This document shows positions 24,231 through 32,136 of a DNA stretch of 46,092 nucleotides, one piece after another. The translations under genes and the position numbers were made by a program. This stretch comes from Rhodocyclaceae bacterium (GTDB lineage: Bacteria; Pseudomonadota; Gammaproteobacteria; Burkholderiales; Rhodocyclaceae). The stretch lies in contig JAGTRP010000025.1 in the NCBI GenBank assembly GCA_018261935.1, positions 1 to 46,092 of the forward strand, in the 5' to 3' direction. Each line of letters begins with the position of its first letter. Position 1 is the first letter of the stretch. A model generated the notes under the pieces. The model searched no databases, was not told the origin of the DNA, and saw only the letters and a program-made list of their open reading frames with translations.

Positions 24231-25528
24231 TGGCCTGATCTTTCCTGTAGCCATTGATCCAGCTGGTATTCGGGGAGGGGACGGGAGAACAGGAAGCCCT
24301 GCACCGCCGTCACCCCCGCTTCCCGGAGGCAGTCGTATTGGTCGACGGTCTCGACGCCCTCGGCCACCACCGCCATGCCGAAATCCCGGGCCAGCTGGGT
24401 CACCATGCGCACGATGGCGAAGGATTTCCGGTCTTCCGGCAGACCCACCACGAAGGCGCGGTCGAGCTTGATTTTCGTGGCCGGCAGGTCCTTCAGATAA
24501 GCCAGGCAGGAGTAGCCGGTACCGAAGTCGTCGATGGCCAGCGGCAGGCCGGCTTCCACGACTGCCGCCAGGTTCCTGCGGACATTGTCGGACATGTCCA
24601 TGAACAGGGATTCGGTAAGCTCCAGCTCCAGCAGGTCGGCGGGGGTGTCGGTGCAGGCCAGCACGGCATGGAGCGCCTGGCAGAATTTGGGGGCCGTGAG
24701 CTGGGCACGGGAGATATTGACCGCCACCTTGACGGCTGCGCCATCCGCACCCAGGCGCTGCGCCAGGCGGGCGGCAGTCATCAGGCTCCATTCGCCAAGG
24801 CGGACGATGAGCCCGGTCTTCTCGGCCACCGGAATGAAGCTGGCCGGCGCCAGGTTCCTTTCCCGCACGCGGCAACGCATCAAGGCCTCGACGGCCTCCA
24901 GTTTGCCGTCCCCGGCACTCAGGATGGGCTGGTAATGGAGCGACAGGCCGCCGGTTTCCAGGGCCTCGTGGAGCAGCCCCTCCACGGTCAGCTCCTCCTG
25001 GGCCATGGGATTGCCGAAGCGCCCCGGCACCTTCTCCCCTCCCGAGACCACGTATTGCCCTCCCCCCAGGCGTTTGGCCGCCAGCATGGCGCGGTCGGCT
25101 CTTTCGAGGACGTGGAGAAGGGGCTCCACCGTATTGAGTTGGGCGATGCCGATGCTACCGGAGGGACGGACGCGGACATGGCCGATTTCCATCGGCACCT
25201 TGAGCGCCTGCTGAAGGCGCTCCGCCGTCCCTTCAGCTTCGGCGACGCCGCGGCCGGGCAGAAGGATGACGAATTCGTCGCCGCCCATGCGACCGAAGCG
25301 GTCGCCTTCCCGGGCCAGGGACTTCATGCGGTGGGCCAGCTTGGCGAGGACGTTGTCGCCGGCCCGATGGCCGAAGGATGAGTTGATCTGCCGAAAACGA
25401 TCGATCCCGATCCACAGCACGCAGAACGGCGTATTGGCGGCCCGGGCCTCCCCGGCCAGCCGCTCAACCTCCCCGATACATTCGCCCCGATCTAGGAAAC
25501 CGGTTAACCCGTCTGTCCTGATGTTCAT
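24227..25528 (-). CDS. GGDEF-EAL c-di-GMP synthase/phosphodiesterase
   Basis: This 433-residue soluble protein has a GGDEF domain (about 8-165) and an EAL domain (about 180-430). Both active sites look intact. GGDEF is at 82-86 with an RxxD inhibitory site (R73-D76) at the right distance upstream. In the EAL half, E214-A-L, a NISRAQL Asn, ELTES, the DDFGTGYS pair, KLDR, AEGVE and QGFLFSRP are present. No sensor domain precedes GGDEF. The ATG at 25526-25528 is chosen for the family N-terminus; a longer frame reads through non-conserved sequence. It is followed by the coupled HDOD gene and lies downstream of the prpE terminator. Confidence 0.92.
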   Translation of the reverse strand: MNIRTDGLTGFLDRGECIGEVERLAGEARAANTPFCVLWIGIDRFRQINSSFGHRAGDNVLAKLAHRMKSLAREGDRFGRMGGDEFVILLPGRGVAEAEGTAERLQQALKVPMEIGHVRVRPSGSIGIAQLNTVEPLLHVLERADRAMLAAKRLGGGQYVVSGGEKVPGRFGNPMAQEELTVEGLLHEALETGGLSLHYQPILSAGDGKLEAVEALMRCRVRERNLAPASFIPVAEKTGLIVRLGEWSLMTAARLAQRLGADGAAVKVAVNISRAQLTAPKFCQALHAVLACTDTPADLLELELTESLFMDMSDNVRRNLAAVVEAGLPLAIDDFGTGYSCLAYLKDLPATKIKLDRAFVVGLPEDRKSFAIVRMVTQLARDFGMAVVAEGVETVDQYDCLREAGVTAVQGFLFSRPLPEYQLDQWLQERSGQ

Positions 25529-25681
25529 TTCGACGCGCCATCCGCTCGTCAAAGGCCGCAGGCGGCAGATGCGCTGATTCTTGTTGCGGTTCTGGAAGTC
25601 TAAACCAAAACCATAACTTTCGTTATAGGAAGTGCGGTTATGACGACCTGGAGGATCGCCCCAGGCCGTTTTCCCTGGCAT

Positions 25682-25708
25682 AAAAAACCCGCCGACCAGC
25701 GGCGGGTT
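25682..25708 (-). terminator. Rho-independent terminator after prpE
   Basis: A 9-bp stem (25686-25694 with 25700-25708) closes the loop ACCAG. On the minus strand six T residues follow. It lies 24 bases past the prpE stop codon and isolates prpE from the GGDEF-EAL gene. Confidence 0.93.
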
Positions 25709-25731
25709 CGAGTTGCTGCGGGAGCTGGCGA

Positions 25732-27624
25732 TCAGCTGGCCAGAGCGTTGCGGATCTGCTCCAGGGTGCTGGGATCGTCGATGGTGGTGAGGTCGCCGGG
25801 ATCGCGGCCTTCCGCCAGGGCTTGCAGGGAACGGCGCAACATCTTGCCGGACCGGGTCTTGGGCAGGCCGGTGACGAAGTGCACCCGGGCCGGACGAGCA
25901 ATGGCACCGAGGATGCCGTCCACCGTGCCCATGACCTCCTTCTCCAGGGCCTTGGCCAGCTCGGGCGTCGCCACCTTGGACTGATCCTTGACCACGGCGA
26001 AGGCCATGGGCATCTGGCCCTTGAGCTTGTCCTCGACGCCAACCACGGCGACTTCGGCGATGGCCGGGTGGGCCTGCACGGCTTCCTCGATCTCCCGGGT
26101 GCCGAGGCGGTGGCCGGCAACGTTGATCACGTCGTCGGTCCGGCCCAGGATGAAGTAGTAGCCTTCCTCGTCCTTGATGGCCCAGTCGAAGGAGGAATAG
26201 ACCAGCGGGTCCTTGAACAGGCTGAAGTAAGTGCTGACGAAGCGGTCATCCTGGCCCCAGACGGTGGACAGGCAGCCCGGCGGCAGCGGCGGCACGACAG
26301 CGGCGATGCCCTTTTCGTTGGCCTCGCACTCGGAGCCATCCTCGCGGTAGATCTTGAGGTTGTAGCCGTACACCGGGAAGCTCGGCGAACCGTACTTGAG
26401 CTTGGTCTTCTCGACCCCGTGCATGGCCGACAGCATGGGCCAGCCGGTCTCGGTCTGCCAGTAGTTGTCGATGACCGGGATGCCCAGCTCGCCCATGATC
26501 CACTCGTGGGTCGGCTGGTCGAGGGGCTCGCCGGCCATGAACAGGTGCTTGAGGCTGGAAATGTCGTACTTGTGCATGTAGGCCGGATCCTGCTTTTTCA
26601 GGACGCGGGCAGCGGTCGGCGCCGAGAACATGACATCGACCTTGTACTTTTCGACGATCTGCCACCAGATGCCCGGATCGGGGCGCAGCGGCGTGCCTTC
26701 GTACATGACGGTGGCCATGCCGGCGATCAGGGGGCCGTAGATGATGTAGGAGTGGCCCACCACCCAGCCGATATCGGAAGTCGAGAAGAAGGTCTCGCCT
26801 TCGCCGCCGCAGTAGATGTGCTTCAGGGTGGACGCCAGGGCGACGCAGTAGCCGCCGGTGTCGCGCTGCACGCCCTTGGGCTTGCCGGTGGTACCGGAGG
26901 TGTAGAGGATGTAGGAGGGCTCGGAAGACTCCAGCCACTCGCAGGGCACCTGGGCATCCATGTGCTGGGCGCGCAGGGTGGCGTAATCCACGTCGCGGCC
27001 CTCGACCTTGCTGTAATTCTTGTCCACGCCGCGATCGACCATCAGCACCTTGGCCGGCTTGTGCTCTGCGATGTCGATGGCGTCGTCCAGCAGGTGCTTG
27101 TAGGGCACCGCCTTGCCGCCGCGCATGCCAGCCTCCGAGGAGACGATCAGCACCGGCTTGGCATCGTCGATGCGAGTGGCGAGGGAACCGGAGGCGAAGC
27201 CGCCGAACACCACCGAGTGGATGGCGCCGATCCGGGCGCAGGCCAGAATGGCGAACGCTGCCTGAGCGATCATCGGCATGTAGATGAGGACGCGGTCCCC
27301 CTTCTTGACGCCGAGGCTCTTGTAAATGGCTGCCATGCGCTCCACTTCGCGCTGCAGTTCGGCGAAGCTGTAGACCATCTCCTCGTCGGTTTCGGTGGAG
27401 ATATAGACCAGGGCGCGGTCATTGGGCCGCTTGGCGGCATGGCGGTCGACGGCGTTGTGGCACAGGTTGGTCTTGCCGCCCACGAACCACTTGGCAAACG
27501 GCGGGCGCGAAAAATCGCAGACCTGGCCGAAGGGCGTCTGCCAGTCGATCAACTTGGCCTGCTCACTCCAAAACTCGTCCGGATGGTCGATGGAATGTTG
27601 GTAAAACTCCTTGTACGTCGTCAT
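25732..27624 (-). CDS. prpE: Propionyl-CoA synthetase
   Basis: This 630-residue AMP-forming ligase activates propionate (and often acrylate or 3-hydroxypropionate) to the CoA ester. Motifs include YTSGTTGKPKGV, a PrpE-type N-terminus (YKEFYQHSIDHPDEFW) and the C-terminal PKTRSGKMLRR with K594, the catalytic lysine that is also an acetylation target. It is clearly related to, but distinct from, Acs at 12434-14401. It is the last gene of a likely acuI - receiver/GGDEF-like - prpE operon, 32 bases after the regulator. No prpBCD genes are present here. Specificity for propionate over acetate is by family resemblance. Confidence 0.94.
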   Translation of the reverse strand: MTTYKEFYQHSIDHPDEFWSEQAKLIDWQTPFGQVCDFSRPPFAKWFVGGKTNLCHNAVDRHAAKRPNDRALVYISTETDEEMVYSFAELQREVERMAAIYKSLGVKKGDRVLIYMPMIAQAAFAILACARIGAIHSVVFGGFASGSLATRIDDAKPVLIVSSEAGMRGGKAVPYKHLLDDAIDIAEHKPAKVLMVDRGVDKNYSKVEGRDVDYATLRAQHMDAQVPCEWLESSEPSYILYTSGTTGKPKGVQRDTGGYCVALASTLKHIYCGGEGETFFSTSDIGWVVGHSYIIYGPLIAGMATVMYEGTPLRPDPGIWWQIVEKYKVDVMFSAPTAARVLKKQDPAYMHKYDISSLKHLFMAGEPLDQPTHEWIMGELGIPVIDNYWQTETGWPMLSAMHGVEKTKLKYGSPSFPVYGYNLKIYREDGSECEANEKGIAAVVPPLPPGCLSTVWGQDDRFVSTYFSLFKDPLVYSSFDWAIKDEEGYYFILGRTDDVINVAGHRLGTREIEEAVQAHPAIAEVAVVGVEDKLKGQMPMAFAVVKDQSKVATPELAKALEKEVMGTVDGILGAIARPARVHFVTGLPKTRSGKMLRRSLQALAEGRDPGDLTTIDDPSTLEQIRNALAS

Positions 27625-27656
27625 AAAACTCCCTCTTGCTAGTTTTCCTGCACAGA

Positions 27657-28796
27657 TTACACAGACTTGCGGGCCTCTTGTTCACGGGCCCTTGTTATTA
27701 ATTGTTGTTCGATTTCCGCCAGCGGCAAGGCCAGTCCCAATTCCTTGTCCAGCAATTGCAGCAGCGGCAGCACCTGCAGGCCCAGGGCCGGCAGGAGTGA
27801 AAGTACGGGTTCGGGCCGGCCGGTACGCAGCAGGTCGATGGCCTGCTGGATGCTCATCGGTCTCGTTGGCGCCTCGCCTTGCCCCGGGCCGCCCGAAACG
27901 ATCCGGTTGCCGCCCGCCTGCATGGCTTCCCGCATGCGGCTGCCCGCCAGTTCGAGAAGGGCGCCGGCCGAACTGACCCGGGCCTCGGGCACGGATGCGA
28001 CGCCGACACTCACCGTCAGGGCCACCCGCTGCCCATGAGCCGCAATGTGGGCCGCTTCCACCGCCTGCCGTACCCGCTCCGCAAAGATGACGCAGGTGGC
28101 CGGCGCGGTGCCGGGAGAGACGATGGCATACCGTCCCGGTTCGTAATGTCCGAGGCTGTCCTCTTGCCGAATCTTGGCGGCCAGCATCTTGGCTAGCCGG
28201 TTGCCGACCTGTTCGGCCATGGGTGCCCCGAGTTGGGCGCAGATGGCATCGTAGCGGTCCAGGGACAGGACCAGGACGCTCACCTGGCCATGGTGCCGGG
28301 CGGCGTGGGAAAGGGCCTGGGCGGCCTGGAGTTCGAGATACTTGCGGCTAAAGAGCCCGGTTTCCGTATCGCGGACCATGTGCTCGCGGCTCGTATCGAG
28401 GCTCTCGCGGGCGTTCGAAAGGGCCAGGAGATGATCGAGGCGGGTGAGAATCTCGTTGCTGCCGATGCCCTTGGTAATGAAATCCGATACCCCGAGGGCC
28501 TTTGCCCGCCCCCGCTCCTCCTCGGTCTCCTCGCCGGAGACCAGGATGAAGGGCAGCTGCTGCAGCCGCCGGAGTTTGGAGGAACGGACCCGCTCGAGGA
28601 GGCCGAAACCGTCCAGCTTCGGCATCTGCAGATCGGAAATGACGGCCTGCAGATCGTGATCCAGGACCAGGGCCTGCCAGGCGCCCTCCCCGTCGCTTTC
28701 TTCGCGGATGTCGTAATGGCCCTTGAGCTGGTTGGCCAGGGAGATCCGCACGATGCGCGAATCATCGACGATGAGGATACGCGGCAGCCCGGACAT
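27657..28796 (-). CDS. Response regulator with degenerate GGDEF domain
   Basis: This 379-residue protein has an N-terminal receiver (about 5-125; D11/D12, phosphoacceptor D55, S87, K109), a GGDEF-like domain (about 140-310) and a helical C-terminal tail of about 70 residues. The signature GGDEF is replaced by EPGRY (219-223), so diguanylate cyclase activity is not expected. It may bind nucleotide or act through protein contacts. It lies between an AcuI-type reductase (2 nt gap) and prpE (32 nt gap). No cognate kinase is adjacent. The S87 in place of Thr is a usual conservative change. Confidence 0.88.
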   Translation of the reverse strand: MSGLPRILIVDDSRIVRISLANQLKGHYDIREESDGEGAWQALVLDHDLQAVISDLQMPKLDGFGLLERVRSSKLRRLQQLPFILVSGEETEEERGRAKALGVSDFITKGIGSNEILTRLDHLLALSNARESLDTSREHMVRDTETGLFSRKYLELQAAQALSHAARHHGQVSVLVLSLDRYDAICAQLGAPMAEQVGNRLAKMLAAKIRQEDSLGHYEPGRYAIVSPGTAPATCVIFAERVRQAVEAAHIAAHGQRVALTVSVGVASVPEARVSSAGALLELAGSRMREAMQAGGNRIVSGGPGQGEAPTRPMSIQQAIDLLRTGRPEPVLSLLPALGLQVLPLLQLLDKELGLALPLAEIEQQLITRAREQEARKSV

Positions 28797-28798
28797 GC

Positions 28799-29794
28799 TT
28801 ACTCCCCGCTGATCTCGACCACGACGCGCCCCTTGGCGCGACCGGCGATGAATTCGGGGAAGAGGGCCGGCAGGTCGTCGAAGGCGACCCGGCGGGTCAT
28901 CTCTGCCAGATGCCGAGGCTTCAGGTCCGAGGCCAGCCGCCGCCAGACGCCGCTCCGGTAGGGCTCGCCGATGTAGCCGGAATCGATGCCCAGGAGGCTG
29001 ACGCCCCGCAGGATGAAGGGCGCCACCGTGGTATTGAAGGTCATGCTGGCGGCCAGGCCGATGCTGGCGATGGTGCCGCCCTGCTGCATGGTGCTGGCGA
29101 TCCAGGCCAGCACGTCGCCGCCCAGGTTATCCACCGCACCGGCCCAGCGGGCCCGGTCCAGGGACTTGATCTTGGCCAGATCCAGGTTCGAACGGAGCAT
29201 GATTTCGGTCGCTCCGAGCCGGCGCAGATAGTCGGCCTCGCCCTCCTTGCCGGTGAGCGCCGTGACGCTGTAGCCCAGATTGGCCAGCATGTCGATGGCC
29301 AGGCTGCCCACTCCGCCCGTGGCGCCGGTGACGATGACCGGCCCCTTCCCCGGCTTGAGTCCGTTTTCTTCCATGCGGACGATACCCAGGGCGGCGGTGA
29401 AGCCGGCCGTGCCCAAGGCCATGGCCTCGAACAGGCTGAGACCGGCCGGCAGAGGCACCACCCAGTCCCCCGGCACCCGGGCGATTTCGGCATAGCCGCC
29501 ATGATGGGCGACTCCGATGTCGAAGCTGGTGGCAATGACAGGGTCACCAATTTTGAACCGATTGTCCTGACTGGCGATCACAGTACCAGCCAGGTCGATG
29601 CCGCCGATGCAGGGATAACGGCGAATGATGCGACCGGCGCCGGTCGCTGCCAGCGCATCCTTGTAATTGACGCTGGAGTAAGCCACCCGGATGGTCACGT
29701 CGCCGATATCCAAAAGGCTCTCGTCCACCTGGGTCAAGCCGGAAGTGGTCTTACCGTTCCTTTCTTCGATCAGCAGTGCCTTGAACGAACTCAT
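28799..29794 (-). CDS. acuI: YhdH/AcuI-family NADPH:quinone/acryloyl-CoA reductase
   Basis: This 331-residue zinc-free medium-chain dehydrogenase has SSVNYKDALAATG, IIRRYPCIGGIDLAGTV and the NADPH-binding VTGATGGVGS (155-164). These segments are characteristic of the YhdH/AcuI group, which reduces acryloyl-CoA to propionyl-CoA and protects against this reactive intermediate. The ATG at 29792-29794 has AGGA at a good distance; a longer frame upstream is not conserved-looking. Two bases separate its stop from the next gene, and prpE follows, so a role in acrylate/3-hydroxypropionate/propionate metabolism is a reasonable inference. A generic quinone oxidoreductase is the alternative. Confidence 0.85.
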   Translation of the reverse strand: MSSFKALLIEERNGKTTSGLTQVDESLLDIGDVTIRVAYSSVNYKDALAATGAGRIIRRYPCIGGIDLAGTVIASQDNRFKIGDPVIATSFDIGVAHHGGYAEIARVPGDWVVPLPAGLSLFEAMALGTAGFTAALGIVRMEENGLKPGKGPVIVTGATGGVGSLAIDMLANLGYSVTALTGKEGEADYLRRLGATEIMLRSNLDLAKIKSLDRARWAGAVDNLGGDVLAWIASTMQQGGTIASIGLAASMTFNTTVAPFILRGVSLLGIDSGYIGEPYRSGVWRRLASDLKPRHLAEMTRRVAFDDLPALFPEFIAGRAKGRVVVEISGE

Positions 29795-29988
29795 TCTTTT
29801 TATCCTCAGCTTTAAATTGTATTCATAATTACGGAGTATAGGAAGCAAACCTGCATCTGCCTCAGTCCTTTCCATTCTCCGATTTGAATGGTCCGTTGCT
29901 CGGCATCGTGATCCGAAGGCCTCATCGCCATCGGAGTAATTATGAAAAATGAAAATAGCCTGACCGTAACCGCCCTGGAAATAAGGTC

Positions 29989-30017
29989 TTTACAGTATGT
30001 TGCTTTTGCCCTAAATT
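29989..30017 (+). promoter_or_regulatory. Sigma-70 promoter of the NlpC/P60 gene
   Basis: TTTACA (29989-29994), a 17-bp spacer and TAAATT (30012-30017) form a good sigma-70 promoter. The expected start lies near 30024, two bases before the ATG at 30026, so the transcript should be essentially leaderless. No SD precedes the gene. Confidence 0.6.
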
Positions 30018-30025
30018 TTGCGCCC

Positions 30026-30529
30026 ATGCACAGAACACTGATTTCCGCTCTTCTGGCCACGATACTCGTCTGCGGGGGCATCAACGCCCAAGCAGCCGAG
30101 CCCATGAAGAATGGCGAAGATCAGAAAACCTTTTTCGAACGTTACACCAATGCCACGCAGGATGTCATCCTGCATGGCCTGAAACTGGTGGGCATCAGCT
30201 ACCGCCGCGGCGGCAACGACGAGGACACCGGCCTCGACTGCAGCGGATTCGTCCGCCTCGTCTTCAAGGACACCGTCGGCATGCTGCTGCCGCGTTCCGC
30301 CCGGGAAATGAGCGAAGTCGGCGAGCGGGTCGATTCCAAGGACCTCAAGCCGGGAGACCTGGTATTTTTCAATACCATGAGGCGCGCCTTCTCCCATGTC
30401 GGCATCTACCTGGGCGACAACTACTTCCTCCATTCTCCCAAGCCGGGAGCGGAAGTCCGGGTCGAAAACATGCAGAGCAGCTACTGGATCAAGCGTTACA
30501 ACGGCGCCCGCCGCGTCATCGACAACTGA
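30026..30529 (+). CDS. Exported NlpC/P60 cell-wall hydrolase
   Basis: This 167-residue protein has an N-terminal signal peptide (about 1-24, ending AQAAEP) and an NlpC/P60 domain. The catalytic C72 is in LDCSGFVRLVF, H124 in FSHVGIYLG and the third polar residue H136 in FLHSP, so a functional cysteine peptidase cutting peptidoglycan stem peptides is expected. The ATG at 30026 is chosen because it opens the signal peptide and lies at the predicted transcription start. An in-frame ATG at 29942 would add 28 residues upstream of the signal and would lie before the promoter. It is a single gene with its own terminator. Confidence 0.93.
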   Translation: MHRTLISALLATILVCGGINAQAAEPMKNGEDQKTFFERYTNATQDVILHGLKLVGISYRRGGNDEDTGLDCSGFVRLVFKDTVGMLLPRSAREMSEVGERVDSKDLKPGDLVFFNTMRRAFSHVGIYLGDNYFLHSPKPGAEVRVENMQSSYWIKRYNGARRVIDN

Positions 30530-30535
30530 TCCACC

Positions 30536-30561
30536 GGGGCGGCCAAGCGCTGCCCCTTTTT
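30536..30561 (+). terminator. Rho-independent terminator after the NlpC/P60 gene
   Basis: An 8-bp stem GGGGCGGC/GCTGCCCC (one G-U pair) with loop CAAGC is followed by TTTTT. It starts six bases after the stop codon. Confidence 0.85.
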
Positions 30562-30613
30562 GCAGCCCTGGCCGGCGCACTATCCGGAAAGCATGACGGC
30601 GGCGAACGCCCCT

Positions 30614-30619
30614 TATAAT
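30614..30619 (+). promoter_or_regulatory. Candidate -10 box (TATAAT) upstream of aat
   Basis: A consensus TATAAT is followed seven bases later by the ATG of a short ORF. ATGACG (30593-30598) is a partial -35 at a short 15-bp spacing. The predicted start coincides with the short ORF's ATG, near 30626. Confidence 0.45.
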
Positions 30620-30626
30620 CGCCGTC

Positions 30627-30680
30627 ATGTTCCGCGCCGAAGCCCCTGACGCTCTCCTGCCCCTTCCGGCCCTGCCATGA
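30627..30680 (+). CDS. Possible 17-codon leader ORF overlapping the aat start
   Basis: ATG at 30627 opens a 17-codon frame, [17 protein letters not shown], whose TGA (30678-30680) overlaps the aat ATG as ATGA. The ORF begins at the predicted transcription start, so it would be read as a leaderless message. aat itself has no SD, and coupling to this ORF would explain its translation. The alternative is chance; there is no recognised family. Confidence 0.35.
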   Translation: MFRAEAPDALLPLPALP

Positions 30681-31399
30681 TCCCGTTCCTCGGCCCCTTC
30701 GATCCCTTCCCCCCGGTGGAGTCGGCCCGCCGGGACATGGGCGGACTCCTGGCCGTCGGCGCCGATCTTGCCCCGGAGAGGCTGCTGGAAGCCTACCGGA
30801 ATGGCATCTTTCCCTGGGGAACCCTGGACGGCTTCCCCCTCTGGTACAGCCCCGATCCGCGCATGGTGCTTTTCCCGGAGGAGGTCCGCATCAGCCGCTC
30901 GCTGCAGCGCACCCTGCGCCGCGGCCAGTACGAAGTGCGGCTCGACACCGACTTCGCCGCGGTCATCGAAGGCTGTGCCCAGACGCCCCGCCACGGCCAG
31001 GACGGCACCTGGATCACGGACGACATGCGGAGCGCCTACATCCGCCTCCATGAACTCGGATGGGCCCACTCTGTCGAAACGTATCAAGAAGGTGAGCTTG
31101 CCGGAGGCTTGTACGGACTGGCCATCGGAGGCATGTTTTATGGGGAGTCCATGTTCTCCCGGCGGACCGACGCATCCAAGATTGCCTTTGTCCATCTTGT
31201 CCGTTTTCTAGCCCGTGAAAAGTTCGGCATGGTCGACTGCCAAATGCGAACAGCGCATCTTGCGACCCTGGGCGCCCGAGAAATTCCGCGCCGCCTGTTC
31301 CTGAACCGCTTGAGCAAGCTTCTGGAGCAACCCCGTCCGCGGAGCCTTTGGCCGTCCTCCGGGGCTTCATTTGATTGGGCCACGCCATGGCACACCTGA
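30677..31399 (+). CDS. aat: Leucyl/phenylalanyl-tRNA--protein transferase
   Basis: This 240-residue enzyme transfers Leu or Phe from tRNA to N-terminal Lys or Arg of proteins, marking them for ClpAP. Family motifs visible are the N-terminal FPPVESA and [27 protein letters not shown], the [17 protein letters not shown] region, GESMFSR and the C-terminal DCQ. Length is normal. The ATG at 30677 lacks an SD and overlaps the stop of a short upstream ORF. The 3' end overlaps the bpt gene by 13 bases, making an N-degron operon. Confidence 0.96.
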   Translation: MIPFLGPFDPFPPVESARRDMGGLLAVGADLAPERLLEAYRNGIFPWGTLDGFPLWYSPDPRMVLFPEEVRISRSLQRTLRRGQYEVRLDTDFAAVIEGCAQTPRHGQDGTWITDDMRSAYIRLHELGWAHSVETYQEGELAGGLYGLAIGGMFYGESMFSRRTDASKIAFVHLVRFLAREKFGMVDCQMRTAHLATLGAREIPRRLFLNRLSKLLEQPRPRSLWPSSGASFDWATPWHT

Positions 31400-32136
31400 A
31401 CGATAGCGATCTCCCATTTTCCCTGCTGCAGTTCTACGCCACCTCCCCCTATCCCTGCAGCTATCTGCCGGGCCGGATGGCGCGTTCCCAGGTGGCGACC
31501 CCGACCCATCTCATCAACGCCTCGGTCTACAGCCAACTGGTGCGGGTGGGCTTCCGGCGCAGCGGCGTCTTCACCTACCGCCCCCAATGCGACCGCTGCA
31601 ACGCCTGCGTCCCGGTACGCCTGCCGGTGGCCCGGCTGCAACTCGACCGCAGCCAGCGCCGCAGCCTGAAGAAGCACGGCAACCTGGCCGCCCGGGAATT
31701 GCCCCTCGCCTTCTTCGAGCCCCACTACGAGCTTTATGCCCGTTACCAGGCGACCCGCCACGCCGGCGGCGGCATGGATGAGGATAGCCACGAGCAGTAC
31801 GCCCATTTCCTGCTGCAGAGCCACGTGGACACCCGGCTGATCGAATTCTCGGAAGGCGACGAGCTGCGCATGGTCAGCCTCATCGACTTCCTGGAGGACG
31901 GCCTGTCTTCCGTTTACACCTTTTTCGACCCGGAGATTCCCGGGGTCAGCTTCGGCACCTACAACATCCTGTGGCAGGCGCAGCAATGCGCCGCCCTGGG
32001 CCTGCCCTACCTCTACCTGGGCTACTGGATCCGGAACAGCCGCAAAATGGCTTACAAGACCCGTTTCCGGCCCATCGAAGGCCTCATCGACGGCGAGTGG
32101 CAGGAAATTGTCGACATCGATGCCCTGGGTTACTGA
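31387..32136 (+). CDS. bpt: Arginyl-tRNA--protein transferase family (Bpt), Leu transfer to Asp/Glu N-termini
   Basis: This 249-residue homologue of eukaryotic ATE1 has the N-terminal cysteine region ([23 protein letters not shown]) and a GNAT-like C-terminal half with [24 protein letters not shown] and [10 protein letters not shown]. Bacterial Bpt moves leucine to acidic N-termini. Together with Aat this completes both tiers of the bacterial N-degron pathway. The ATG at 31387 is chosen over an in-frame TTG at 31375. Its stop lies within the last codons of the convergent ABC permease gene, a 7-bp tail overlap with no terminator between them. Confidence 0.95.
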   Translation: MAHLNDSDLPFSLLQFYATSPYPCSYLPGRMARSQVATPTHLINASVYSQLVRVGFRRSGVFTYRPQCDRCNACVPVRLPVARLQLDRSQRRSLKKHGNLAARELPLAFFEPHYELYARYQATRHAGGGMDEDSHEQYAHFLLQSHVDTRLIEFSEGDELRMVSLIDFLEDGLSSVYTFFDPEIPGVSFGTYNILWQAQQCAALGLPYLYLGYWIRNSRKMAYKTRFRPIEGLIDGEWQEIVDIDALGY

